From Chitinophaga pinensis (GTDB lineage: Bacteria; Bacteroidota; Bacteroidia; UBA7662): a DNA stretch of 59,915 nt. Positions 17,075 to 25,848 of this stretch are shown one piece after another. The notes under the pieces were generated by a model, which ran no database searches, was not told the origin of the DNA, and was given only the letters and a program-made list of their open reading frames with translations. The DNA lies in contig CAMCHJ010000012.1 of NCBI GenBank assembly GCA_945874665.1, positions 1-59,915 on the forward strand. The letters run 5' to 3'. The position numbers and the translations under genes were made by a program. Every line of letters starts with the position of its first letter. Positions within the stretch are counted from its first letter, which is position 1.

Positions 17075-18811
17075 TTAATCAAATTTAGCTTCAGGAATAG
17101 CTTCAATGAGCTTGCGCGTATAATCAGTTTGTGGATGCTGATACAAAGCATCTGCCTCCTGCAACTCTTCACATTTGCCTGCTTTCAAAACCATTACCCG
17201 ATCCGAAAGGTGTTTAACCACCGATAAATCGTGCGAAATAAATATATAAGTTAAACCTAGTTCCATTTGTAAACTTTTAAGCAAGTTTAACACTTGAGCT
17301 TGTACTGACACATCCAGTGCAGAAACCGACTCATCACAAACTATAAATTCTGGCTCCATGGCCAAGCAACGAGCAATCACAATACGTTGCCTTTGCCCAC
17401 CACTAAACTCATGCGGATACTTGCGTAACGCATTTGCCGGCATGCTCACTTGATCGAGTAATTCAGCTAATCGTTTTGGTCTTTCAGCCGCTGATTTCCG
17501 CAGTCCATGTACGCTAATCGGCTCCTCCAAAGCTTGTCCGATGGTCATGCGGGGATTTAAACTGCCAAACGGATCCTGGAAAATAACTTGTACTTTTCGA
17601 CGAAAGCGTTTGCGTTCCGCTCCCGACATGGCCGTGTACAGTACCCCGTCATAACTCAAACTACCCGAAGTTGGTTCCTGCAAACCCGCCACCAGTTTAC
17701 CGATCGTGCTTTTGCCCGAACCTGACTCACCCACTAATCCCAGCGTTTCGTGCGGAAATACATCAAAACTTACTCCATCCACCGCTTTTACATAATGCTG
17801 CTGCTGCCAAAACACAGACTTATTTGAATACCAAAGCTTCAAATCACGCACCTGCAACAGAGGCTGTTGCTGGTAAAGCGCATTTAAGCGTTCTTCGCGG
17901 GAGGCGGCACTCACCATCGGCAAGCTCAAGACCGCATCTAAAGGCGCATCCATATAATCCTTCACCGTGAGTAAGCGCTCATACCGCTGCGCTAAAGCGG
18001 GACGGCAGGCCAATAATCCTCTTGTATAGTTGCTTTGTGGTCGCGTAAAAACCGCTTCCACGCTACCAAATTCCATTTGTTTGCCTTGATACATCACCAA
18101 TACCTCGTCAGCCATGCGGGCAATCACTCCCAAGTCATGGGTAATAAAAATCACAGCCAGCCCCCTACTGGCACTCAGCTCCCGCAGTAGCGCCAAAATG
18201 GTGGACTGCACCGTTACATCCAAAGCTGTTGTTGGCTCATCGGCAATAAGCAAGGCGGGATTGCACGACAAGGCCATCGCAATCATCACCCGTTGACGCT
18301 GACCACCGCTCAACTCGTGCGGATAAGCTGCAAGCAAGGCCTCCGGTCGTGGTAACTGTACTTCCATAAATAAGTCCAGAACCTGCTGCTGCACCTCCTT
18401 TTCTGATAAATGCACCTGATGCAAACGAATGGCTTCTGCTACTTGCTCACCACAGCGCATCACTGGATTGAGCGCCGACATAGGCTCTTGAAAAATCATG
18501 GCCATACCTTTTCCACGCAAAGCACGATGTGCATCTTTGGGCAAACCAACCAGATCAACTGAAACCTCCTCCGCCCTAAATTCGATACTACCCGTTTCAA
18601 TGCGTGAAAAATCCTTCGGCAACAGCCCCATGATGGCAAGCGAGGTCACCGACTTACCCGAACCAGACTCTCCTACAATCCCCAGAACCTTTCCTGGAAA
18701 AAGCTCAAAGCTTATATCATGCGTGACTTTATGGAAGGCACCCGCATTTAAAAAGGCAACTGATAGGTTTTGGACCCTCAGTAACGGCAGCGGATTTACT
18801 TCTTTAGTCAT
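17075..18811 (-). CDS. fused two-domain peptide ABC transporter ATP-binding protein
   Basis: A 578-residue protein with two complete ATPase domains of the oligo/dipeptide (Opp/Dpp, YejF-like) type in one chain. Each half has a Walker A GESGSGKS, a signature LSGGQRQR or FSGGQRQR, and a Walker B ending in DEP or DES. The C-terminal zinc- or peptide-importer extension (YTRGLL / YTRKLIEAIP) follows each. The fusion replaces the usual DppD-DppF pair and powers import of peptides or related solutes. Its membrane and binding-protein partners are not in this window. It is the first gene of a minus-strand operon with rnr and the prenyl synthase. A TTATTTTG element at 18826-18819 lies only seven bases before the ATG. 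Confidence 0.93.
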   Translation of the reverse strand: MTKEVNPLPLLRVQNLSVAFLNAGAFHKVTHDISFELFPGKVLGIVGESGSGKSVTSLAIMGLLPKDFSRIETGSIEFRAEEVSVDLVGLPKDAHRALRGKGMAMIFQEPMSALNPVMRCGEQVAEAIRLHQVHLSEKEVQQQVLDLFMEVQLPRPEALLAAYPHELSGGQRQRVMIAMALSCNPALLIADEPTTALDVTVQSTILALLRELSASRGLAVIFITHDLGVIARMADEVLVMYQGKQMEFGSVEAVFTRPQSNYTRGLLACRPALAQRYERLLTVKDYMDAPLDAVLSLPMVSAASREERLNALYQQQPLLQVRDLKLWYSNKSVFWQQQHYVKAVDGVSFDVFPHETLGLVGESGSGKSTIGKLVAGLQEPTSGSLSYDGVLYTAMSGAERKRFRRKVQVIFQDPFGSLNPRMTIGQALEEPISVHGLRKSAAERPKRLAELLDQVSMPANALRKYPHEFSGGQRQRIVIARCLAMEPEFIVCDESVSALDVSVQAQVLNLLKSLQMELGLTYIFISHDLSVVKHLSDRVMVLKAGKCEELQEADALYQHPQTDYTRKLIEAIPEAKFD

Positions 18812-18818
18812 GCTTTAG

Positions 18819-18826
18819 CAAAATAA
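18819..18826 (-). promoter_or_regulatory. candidate -7 element for the ABC-rnr operon
   Basis: On the minus strand the sequence reads TTATTTTG, one mismatch from TAnnTTTG, and ends seven bases before the ATG at 18811. A transcript starting here would have an almost absent leader. Confidence 0.3.
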
Positions 18827-18990
18827 CAGCTTTTATGGCAGTAGGTGTGAAAAGCATCTTAAATTTTTGGTTAAAACGAAAATAAGTGACTTAAATCACT
18901 CAGATAGCCTGTAAATTCATATTTAATTCATTTTGGAGATACGTTTTTCAATCAAAAGCAGTTCTGATGAAGGAAAAGAATGATAATAAG

Positions 18991-19020
18991 TTTGTCATCC
19001 AAACCTTTAGCTTAATTTTG
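18991..19020 (+). promoter_or_regulatory. Bacteroidota-type promoter
   Basis: TTTG at 18991-18994 and TAATTTTG at 19013-19020 match the consensus elements with an 18-base spacer, one short of usual. The ATG at 19051 is 30 bases downstream. The rest of the 18812-19050 spacer shows no other feature I can support. Confidence 0.6.
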
Positions 19021-19050
19021 CACCCAAATAGCTTTAAAGCCGCATAAAAC

Positions 19051-19953
19051 ATGACTGACGAGAAAAAACCGAATTCCAAGAGGCTTGCCCTCATCATTGT
19101 AATCATTTTACTCCTGCTTTTGAACGGTGTTTTCATTTACGTTTGGAATACAAACCGGGTCCTGAAAGAAGAATCGCAACGCCTGCTACTTCAAAAAGAA
19201 GTTGAATTTCAAAAGACAGTGGGTGAACTTAACCTTTTTAAAGGTAAAAATGCACAACTAGACAGCCTGGTAGAAGCTGCTAACATCGAATTAGCTAGCA
19301 AAAGTGCTTCCCTCGATAGTTTGCTTAAAATCAACAAATTGTCGGCCCAACAAATCGAAAGATTTAAGCGCGAAAACGGTAAGTTGAACTACTACAAAAA
19401 GATTTACCTCCAAAAAATTGATTCTTTAATCAAGGCAAACGAGTATTTGCAAGTTGAAAACCGCTCACTCAAAGCTTCCATCAAATCGGAACAACGCAAA
19501 ACAGAACAACTCACCGACGAAAATGTAATGCTAAATAACAAAGTAGCCCTAGGTGCGGTGCTCAAAGTTTCGAATTTAGCCTTAGAGGGTATCAGAATGC
19601 GTTCTGGCGGCAAAGAAGTATCCACTACACGCGCTCGTAACGTTGAAAAAATCAAAGCGTGTTTTACATTAAGCGAAAATCGCGTTGCTAACAGGGGTAA
19701 TAAAAATATCTACTTGCGTGTGATTAGTCCGGAAGGTTCTTCCCTCTGGATTGAAGATGCTGGCTCTGGTAAATTTATGGCAGCTGGTCAAGAGACACTC
19801 TACACAGCCAAAGCAACCGTAGATTATCAGCAAGAAGAATTACCAATATGTATTTACTGGACTAAAGGCTCTCCCTTCACTGAAGGCTTGTACAAAGCCG
19901 AAGTGTATGCGGATGGCATTTTGATTGGCGAATCCAGCTTTGAACTGCGCTAA
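19051..19953 (+). CDS. membrane-anchored coiled-coil protein, function unknown
   Basis: A 300-residue protein. A charged N-terminus (MTDEKKPNSKR) is followed by one membrane helix (about residues 12-32), then a long heptad-rich coiled coil to about residue 165, rich in K, E, Q and L. The remaining 130 residues look like a compact beta domain (IYLRVISPEGSSLW, ICIYWTKGSPFTEGLYKAEVYADG). The likely topology is a single-pass protein with the coiled coil and beta domain in the periplasm. It looks like a conserved Bacteroidota hypothetical with an envelope-spacer architecture. No catalytic motif is visible. It is monocistronic between its own promoter and terminator. Confidence 0.65.
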   Translation: MTDEKKPNSKRLALIIVIILLLLLNGVFIYVWNTNRVLKEESQRLLLQKEVEFQKTVGELNLFKGKNAQLDSLVEAANIELASKSASLDSLLKINKLSAQQIERFKRENGKLNYYKKIYLQKIDSLIKANEYLQVENRSLKASIKSEQRKTEQLTDENVMLNNKVALGAVLKVSNLALEGIRMRSGGKEVSTTRARNVEKIKACFTLSENRVANRGNKNIYLRVISPEGSSLWIEDAGSGKFMAAGQETLYTAKATVDYQQEELPICIYWTKGSPFTEGLYKAEVYADGILIGESSFELR

Positions 19954-19972
19954 GTGAAAGCTTAATAAATTT

Positions 19973-19998
19973 TAAACCTCCCATGGGAGGTTTTTTTT
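19973..19998. terminator. intrinsic terminator
   Basis: AACCTCC, a CATG loop and GGAGGTT, followed by eight T, end the coiled-coil gene. The preceding A/T stretch is weaker for the opposite strand. Confidence 0.85.
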
Positions 19999-20025
19999 AT
20001 GCCATTTTTGGGCGATTTTGCCCTG

Positions 20026-20949
20026 TTAAGCTTCCGAACCACCAGGCCCCAAACGCTTGTTTACGTAAACAGCAATCATGTCACGCAAACTTTCAATTTC
20101 CTTCGCTTTTTCCAACTTTTTCTCCTCCTGATAAGATCCAATAAGGTTGTTACAAACGCGCGTTACAATTTCAAATACAGAGCAAGACTTATAAAAACGA
20201 GCCTCAGGGTCCTTTTTGATGAGCAACAAAAACTGATCTATTTCCTTTTTACCAAACACCATTCCCTTATTAAATGGATTGATGTAAAAAAGGGCTTCAC
20301 GTTGTTCTATAGGCAGACTTTCGGCCTCCTCCGAATCGTCGAGGTAAGCCAAAACAAAGTGCTGTGGCAAGTTGATACCATAAATAGGCACATTTAAACG
20401 CTGCGCAATGATCATATAGAGCACACAAAGACTGATAGGATTGCCTTTGCGAGACTCAAGTACTTTATTGATAAAACTATTCTGTGGGTCATTATAATGG
20501 TCAGTGTTACCTGAAAACCCATGAATACGAAAAAAGATGTGGTTCAAAATCCGTACTTTTTCGAGTGCGGTGAGGTAATAATTCATCTCCATCCAAGCAT
20601 CAATCCGTATCGATTCGATGTGATTACGCACGCGACTCTCTTGCAAATCGGGATATTGATAGCGCGCAATGATAAGCATAGCTTGCAGCAAATCATGCCG
20701 ACTGTTTTCTAACCACGCGTGAAGTTCATCATGCGTGTGCTGAAACTGAATTTTATGGATGATGTTTTCGATGCGCTCTTGCAGCTGCAAATCGCGTAAA
20801 TCTTCCCAAGCATGCTCTAGGCGAGGAATAATTTCGTTTCCATACGACATAAGTTGCTCGGTAACATGCGCCACCACCTCTTCATCGCTGTCATCGAGCA
20901 ATGAAATGAGGGCTTTTAGCCTTTCGTCTGTTACGTTTTCGTCGTTCAT
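20026..20949 (-). CDS. SirB1/transglutaminase-like family protein
   Basis: A 307-residue cytoplasmic protein. The first 75 residues look like HEAT-type helical repeats (acidic, DDSDEEVVAHVTEQL). The central part holds the Transglut_core2 signature KGNPISLCVLYMIIAQRL followed by VPIYGINLPQHFVLAYLDD. These supply a Cys and a His at the positions of the transglutaminase catalytic residues. Proteins of this SirB1 type are widespread. Their biochemical role is not established, and the name reflects fold similarity only. The gene ends convergent with the coiled-coil gene and lies 50 bases downstream of topA, in reverse order. Confidence 0.82.
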   Translation of the reverse strand: MNDENVTDERLKALISLLDDSDEEVVAHVTEQLMSYGNEIIPRLEHAWEDLRDLQLQERIENIIHKIQFQHTHDELHAWLENSRHDLLQAMLIIARYQYPDLQESRVRNHIESIRIDAWMEMNYYLTALEKVRILNHIFFRIHGFSGNTDHYNDPQNSFINKVLESRKGNPISLCVLYMIIAQRLNVPIYGINLPQHFVLAYLDDSEEAESLPIEQREALFYINPFNKGMVFGKKEIDQFLLLIKKDPEARFYKSCSVFEIVTRVCNNLIGSYQEEKKLEKAKEIESLRDMIAVYVNKRLGPGGSEA

Positions 20950-20998
20950 GTGTTAATAAGGTGAAGCAACAAAAAATCGTTCAGAGAATATCGACAAA

Positions 20999-23347
20999 TT
21001 ATCCCCGTTTTTTGGCGCGGGGACTCTTCTTAGCAGGCTTGCTCTCGGGTGTATTCGTAATGATCTCTAAACAAGCCTCTAAAGTCAACCCTTGGGCATC
21101 GGTGCCTTTAGGGATTTTGTAATTCTTTTTGTTTTGGGTGATGTAAGGGCCATACATGCCGTTCAATACCTGCACACCTTCGGTCGCATAGTCGTGAATC
21201 ATGCGGTTAGCATCCTTGGCCCGCTTTTCTAGAATGAGTTCTATAGCCTCCTCCGAAGTGATGGCCAAGGGATCTTGCTCTTTTTTAAGCGATACAAATT
21301 TACCATCATGACGCACATAAGGTCCAAAACGACCTACGCCAATCACCATGTCTTTTTCTTCAAACATACCCACTTCGCGCGGCAATTTAAACAGCTCCAT
21401 GGCATCTTCGAAAGTAAGCTGCTCAATGTGCATCCCTTGTCGTAAATTAGCATACAAAGGCTTGGCTTCAGCATCTTCAAGGTTGGTTTTAACCGCAATG
21501 GGACCAAAACGACCCATTCGAACTGAAACCTGCCAGCCCGAGATTGGATCAGCGCCCAAAATACGCTCACCGGTAATGCGTTCACTGTTCTCAATGGTAT
21601 CTTCTACGTTGGCATGAAAAGGCCTGTAAAAGGTATCAATCATTTGCTTCCAATCTAAATTACCGGCTGCAATGTGGTCAAACTCTTCTTCCACATTTGC
21701 CGTAAACTGAAAATCCATCACCTTTGGAAAATGCTCCAATAAAAAGTCATTTACCAACATACCGATGTCGGTAGGTGCTAATTTACCTTTGTCAGCACCA
21801 GTGGTTTCAGTCTTTTCATGTCTAGTAATGTTTTCACTTTCAAGCTCCAGCACCAAAAAATTACGCTGGAATCCTTCAATCTCCGTCCGTTCAACATACT
21901 CACGCTTCTGAATAGTACTTATCGTTGGTGCATAGGTTGAAGGACGACCGATACCCAATTCTTCCAGTTTTTTTACCAAACTAGCTTCGGTGTAGCGGCT
22001 GGGTGGACGGCTATAGCGCTGTGTAGCGGTGATACTGCGGGCCAATAGCGCCTCTCCTTTGGTAACAGCAGGGAGATTGTTCGAGGTATCCTCATCGCCA
22101 GCTTCATCATCATCCGACTCCAAATACACCTTCAAAAAGCCTTCAAACTGAATGATTTCGCCTTCAGCTTGAAAAAACTGATTGAGGCCATCGGGCCTGA
22201 TTTTTAAGACTGTTTTTTCGATTTCAGCCTCACTCATCTGCGAGGCAATGGCGCGCTTCCATATCAATTCGTATAAAGAAACAAGGTCTTTTTCCCCTTC
22301 AATTGTGTGATTTTCGAAGTATGTAGGACGAATGGCTTCGTGAGCCTCTTGCGCTGATGCTGATTTCGTTTTAAACTGGCGTTGTTTGTGAAACTCCTTG
22401 CCATAGGCACTTGTGATTTCATTGCGGGCACCCTCTTGAGCGGTTTGCGATAAATTAACGCTGTCGGTACGCATATAAGTAATAAAACCAGCCTCGTACA
22501 GCTGCTGTGCCATGCGCATCGTTTTGGTTACCGAAAAACGTAACTTCCGGGAAGCCTCCTGTTGTAAAGTAGAAGTGGTAAATGGTGGTGCTGGCGACTT
22601 CTTCAATGGTCGCTTTTCAACGCTATCTATCGTAAAGCCTTTGCCAACTAATTGTTTGAGGAAAGCTTCGGCTTCTGCCTCGGTTTGAAAGCGCTCAGGC
22701 AATTCAGATTTGATTTGATGCTTACTTTTACCTGAAGCTACCGTAAAAATGGCGTTTACCCGAAAGGCTGCCGTCGAATTAAAAGCCTGCACTTCCCGTT
22801 CTCTATCTACCACAAGTCTTACTGAAACTGACTGTACCCTACCAGCTGACAATGAAGGCTTTACTTTCCTCCACAAAACTGGTGATATTTCAAATCCCAC
22901 CAAACGATCTAAGACACGGCGGGCTTGTTGTGCATTCACTAAATTATAATCGATACCTCGAGGCTGCTCAATGGCGCTTAAAATAGCTGGTTTTGTAATC
23001 TCGTGAAAAACGATGCGTTTGATTTTTTCTTCTTTGAGCTTCAAAACTTCCTTCAGATGCCAAGAAATGGCCTCTCCTTCTCGGTCCTCATCCGAGGCCA
23101 ACCATACTACTTCAGCTTGATCGGCTAACTTCTTGAGTTCTGCAACAACCGTTTTTTTATCTACTGAAACCTCATAAACTGGCTCAAATTGCTCTTCAAC
23201 GAGCACCCCTTTATTGCCTTTTTTCAGGTCTCTGATATGCCCAAAGCTCGATTTTACCATAAACTCCTTGCCAAGGAAACCCTCAATTGTTTTTGCCTTG
23301 GCTGGCGACTCCACAATAACCAAATTCTTCACCATCTGATGCTTCAC
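20999..23347 (-). CDS. topA: DNA topoisomerase I
   Basis: A 782-residue type IA topoisomerase that relaxes negative supercoils. The N-terminal Toprim domain begins VIVESPAKAKTIEGFLG and holds the acidic cluster ASDEDREGEAISWHL. The active-site Tyr is in FITYMRTDSVNLS. GIGRPSTYAPTI is the conserved segment after it. The C-terminus has the repeated TopoI C-repeats (GRFGPYVRHDGKF, GMYGPYITQNKKNYKIPKG) and a lysine-rich tail, with no Cys4 zinc ribbons of the E. coli type, as expected in Bacteroidota. An internal start at MVKNLVIVES, four codons in, fits the family N-terminus better and may be the real one. Confidence 0.97.
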   Translation of the reverse strand: MKHQMVKNLVIVESPAKAKTIEGFLGKEFMVKSSFGHIRDLKKGNKGVLVEEQFEPVYEVSVDKKTVVAELKKLADQAEVVWLASDEDREGEAISWHLKEVLKLKEEKIKRIVFHEITKPAILSAIEQPRGIDYNLVNAQQARRVLDRLVGFEISPVLWRKVKPSLSAGRVQSVSVRLVVDREREVQAFNSTAAFRVNAIFTVASGKSKHQIKSELPERFQTEAEAEAFLKQLVGKGFTIDSVEKRPLKKSPAPPFTTSTLQQEASRKLRFSVTKTMRMAQQLYEAGFITYMRTDSVNLSQTAQEGARNEITSAYGKEFHKQRQFKTKSASAQEAHEAIRPTYFENHTIEGEKDLVSLYELIWKRAIASQMSEAEIEKTVLKIRPDGLNQFFQAEGEIIQFEGFLKVYLESDDDEAGDEDTSNNLPAVTKGEALLARSITATQRYSRPPSRYTEASLVKKLEELGIGRPSTYAPTISTIQKREYVERTEIEGFQRNFLVLELESENITRHEKTETTGADKGKLAPTDIGMLVNDFLLEHFPKVMDFQFTANVEEEFDHIAAGNLDWKQMIDTFYRPFHANVEDTIENSERITGERILGADPISGWQVSVRMGRFGPIAVKTNLEDAEAKPLYANLRQGMHIEQLTFEDAMELFKLPREVGMFEEKDMVIGVGRFGPYVRHDGKFVSLKKEQDPLAITSEEAIELILEKRAKDANRMIHDYATEGVQVLNGMYGPYITQNKKNYKIPKGTDAQGLTLEACLEIITNTPESKPAKKSPRAKKRG

Positions 23348-23484
23348 CTTTATTAATTCGATTGCAAATTAAAGGATAAGATATTGGAAAGGACAATTTC
23401 GCAGCAAAAACATAAAAAGTTGCGCAAATCGTAGTGATTTAGGATTGATTGAAAATAGCTACTTTTACAATTATTTTTTACCTC

Positions 23485-24210
23485 ATGTCAGAGCAGCCAA
23501 TTAAAAAATTATCCATCGTTATACCAGCCTACAACGAAGGCAGGTATATCCACAATATCTTAAACAAGGTTAAAGACGTAGAACTGATTGGAAATGTTCA
23601 AAAGGAGCTCATTTTAGTGAACGATTGTTCTAAAGACGATACCGAAGAGGCCATTCTTGAGTTTATTGCTGCTCACCCAGAAATGGACATGAAGTACTAT
23701 AAACACGAAGTAAATAAAGGAAAAGGTGCCGCTTTGCACACCGGTATAAGCAAGGCCACTGGCGAGTTTTTGATTATTCAGGATGCCGATTTAGAATACG
23801 ACCCACAAGAATACAACGTGCTGCTTAAACCGGTAATCAACGGCGTGGCCGATGTGGTCTATGGATCGCGCTTCATTGGCGGTAATCCACACCGCATCCT
23901 GTTCTTTTGGCACACTATAGGCAATAAATTCCTGACTTTTTTAAGCAATATGTTTACTAATCTGAATCTTACAGACATGGAAACTTGCTATAAGTTGTTT
24001 AGAACTGATACCATTCAGTCCCTGTCGTTGAAGGAACATCGTTTTGGCTTTGAGCCCGAAGTAACCTCAAAAATTGCCAGAATTCCCAACATCCGCATTT
24101 ACGAAGTGGGCATTTCATACTACGGCCGCACTTACGCTGAGGGCAAAAAAATAAGCTGGAGAGATGGATTTCGGGCTATTTACTGTATCTTGAAGTACAA
24201 TTTATTCTAA
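23485..24210 (+). CDS. family 2 glycosyltransferase (dolichol/undecaprenyl-phosphate mannose synthase-like)
   Basis: A 241-residue cytoplasmic-face transferase with a GT-A fold: [12 protein letters not shown] at the N-terminus, [10 protein letters not shown] for nucleotide contact, and the metal-binding [18 protein letters not shown] is the usual Bacteroidota form of the loop. The ATG at 23485 is chosen over an in-frame ATG 36 bases upstream because it leads straight into the conserved strand. Relatives load a sugar onto a polyprenyl phosphate, which then serves as donor for membrane GT-C enzymes. The next gene, starting on its stop codon, is exactly such a GT39 enzyme, so the pair probably forms a two-step glycosylation unit. 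The glycan acceptor is unknown. Confidence 0.9.
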   Translation: MSEQPIKKLSIVIPAYNEGRYIHNILNKVKDVELIGNVQKELILVNDCSKDDTEEAILEFIAAHPEMDMKYYKHEVNKGKGAALHTGISKATGEFLIIQDADLEYDPQEYNVLLKPVINGVADVVYGSRFIGGNPHRILFFWHTIGNKFLTFLSNMFTNLNLTDMETCYKLFRTDTIQSLSLKEHRFGFEPEVTSKIARIPNIRIYEVGISYYGRTYAEGKKISWRDGFRAIYCILKYNLF

Positions 24211-25835
24211 TGAACAGTCGCCTTGGGCAATTGCTTTGGGTGCTTCTCCCCTCGTTTTTGCTCCTGATTTGGGCCGGCATGCAGGTGGATGTGATGGAGG
24301 TAGATTCAGCGCAATATGCCTCCATTGCCCGTGAAATGCTGCACAATGGCTCGTGGTTGGAGATTTACGAGCACAACCAAACCTACAATTCAAAGGGCTT
24401 CCCTGATAAACCACCACTTGTATTTTGGACTGGAGCAGCGGGTATGTGGCTTTTTGGCGAAAATAACTTCGGGTTTAAGTTTTTTTCTGTTTTAGCTGCA
24501 TTGATCGGCATTTATTCGGTTAGTCGCTGGGCGCAGCTGCTCTACGGCCAGGTGGCAAAAGTACCAGCCATGCTTTTTGCTGGCTTTAATGTTGGCATGT
24601 TGCTCATGCTGCAAGACATCCGGACCGATACCCTACTTGTGGGTATGTTAGCCCTAAGTATTTGGCAATTAGAAACCTACTTGCGATCATCAAGCAAAGC
24701 AGCTTTTATATTGGCCTTTGTGGCTTTGGCCTTGGCTATGCTGGCGAAAGGACCGATTGCTTTGGTGGCGTTGATAGCAGCTTTTGGGGGCGATATATTG
24801 GTGCGTAGCGACTGGCAGCGTCTGTTTCGCAAAGAATGGCTGCTAGGCTTAGCAATCGTATTGTTGCTGCTGAGTCCGATGCTCTACGGCTTATACCACC
24901 AATGGGGCTGGGAAAAAGGAATCAAATATTACTTTTGGACACAGAGTTTTGGTCGAATTACCGGCGAAAACGTATGGAAAAACGACCTCGGGCCACTGTT
25001 TTTGGTAGAAACCTATTTGTGGGCTTATTTACCATGGGTGCCTTTGTTACTGTTGGCGATTTGGACAACGATTCGCCAAAAAGCGAGCTTTTTTCGCAGA
25101 GCGGGTGGTTGGGTAGCTCCTTTTGGCTTTGTGCTGTTGTTTGTAGCTATGTCTACCAGTCAGTATAAGCTTCCGCATTACATCTACATTGTTTGGCCGT
25201 TTGCAGCGGTTTGGCTCACAGGCTGGTGGGTGCAGCTTCAGAACAAATCAATAGCGCAAAACCTGCTAGCAGCTTTAACCTTGGTGCTTTTTGCCGTTTC
25301 AGCCATGGTGCTGTTTCATTTTTCAGAGGCAAACATTGGGTGGGGCGCTTTGTTGAGTTTGGCGTTTATACTGATGGCTTGGTTTTATTGGAAGTCGGCA
25401 GATACTGACCTCAAGCTCTTTGGTCCGGCGAGCATGGCCCTTCTTTATTTTGGGATGGTGGCTAATTTTTGGTTTTATCCTAAATTAACAACTTACCAAG
25501 CACCCAGTATTGGTGGCAAGTTTCTTCATGAACTTCCAGTGCACCAGCCAGTGTTTATCTATGAAATCGCTGATGAAAGCATTCATTCACTTCATTTTTA
25601 TGCAGGTATGGTATTGCCACGCATTTGGAAACTGACTGAATTGCTTCCCAACACCTCCTCTGTAATTTATACCACCAGGATTGGTTTTCAAAAGGCGCAG
25701 CGTTCGGGTGTTCAACTTAAAGTGCTAGCAGAGTTGCCTTTTTACTCCAGTACCCAATTGACAACGCGTTTTCTAAATCCCGCCACGCGTGAAGAAACCT
25801 TAGAAAAGCACTACATCCTATTGGTGAGTCCTTAA
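24210..25835 (+). CDS. GT39-family membrane glycosyltransferase (ArnT/PMT-like)
   Basis: A 541-residue polytopic membrane protein with about a dozen hydrophobic helices. The first periplasmic loop carries VDSAQYASIAREML, with the acidic residue used by GT-C enzymes such as ArnT. FPDKPPLVFWTGAAGMWLFG is the conserved region just after. It takes a polyprenyl-phosphate sugar and transfers it to lipid A, protein or another envelope acceptor. The ATG overlaps the previous stop by one base (TAATG), supporting joint synthesis with the GT2 enzyme that may supply its donor. The C-terminal 110 residues form a soluble domain. Confidence 0.85.
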   Translation: MNSRLGQLLWVLLPSFLLLIWAGMQVDVMEVDSAQYASIAREMLHNGSWLEIYEHNQTYNSKGFPDKPPLVFWTGAAGMWLFGENNFGFKFFSVLAALIGIYSVSRWAQLLYGQVAKVPAMLFAGFNVGMLLMLQDIRTDTLLVGMLALSIWQLETYLRSSSKAAFILAFVALALAMLAKGPIALVALIAAFGGDILVRSDWQRLFRKEWLLGLAIVLLLLSPMLYGLYHQWGWEKGIKYYFWTQSFGRITGENVWKNDLGPLFLVETYLWAYLPWVPLLLLAIWTTIRQKASFFRRAGGWVAPFGFVLLFVAMSTSQYKLPHYIYIVWPFAAVWLTGWWVQLQNKSIAQNLLAALTLVLFAVSAMVLFHFSEANIGWGALLSLAFILMAWFYWKSADTDLKLFGPASMALLYFGMVANFWFYPKLTTYQAPSIGGKFLHELPVHQPVFIYEIADESIHSLHFYAGMVLPRIWKLTELLPNTSSVIYTTRIGFQKAQRSGVQLKVLAELPFYSSTQLTTRFLNPATREETLEKHYILLVSP

Positions 25836-25840
25836 CTTTG
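25833..25840 (+). promoter_or_regulatory. candidate -7 element for the tRNA nucleotidyltransferase
   Basis: TAACTTTG is an exact TAnnTTTG match overlapping the GT39 stop codon, eight bases before the ATG at 25849. No clear -33 element is seen. Confidence 0.35.
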
Positions 25841-25848
25841 CGCCTCGC

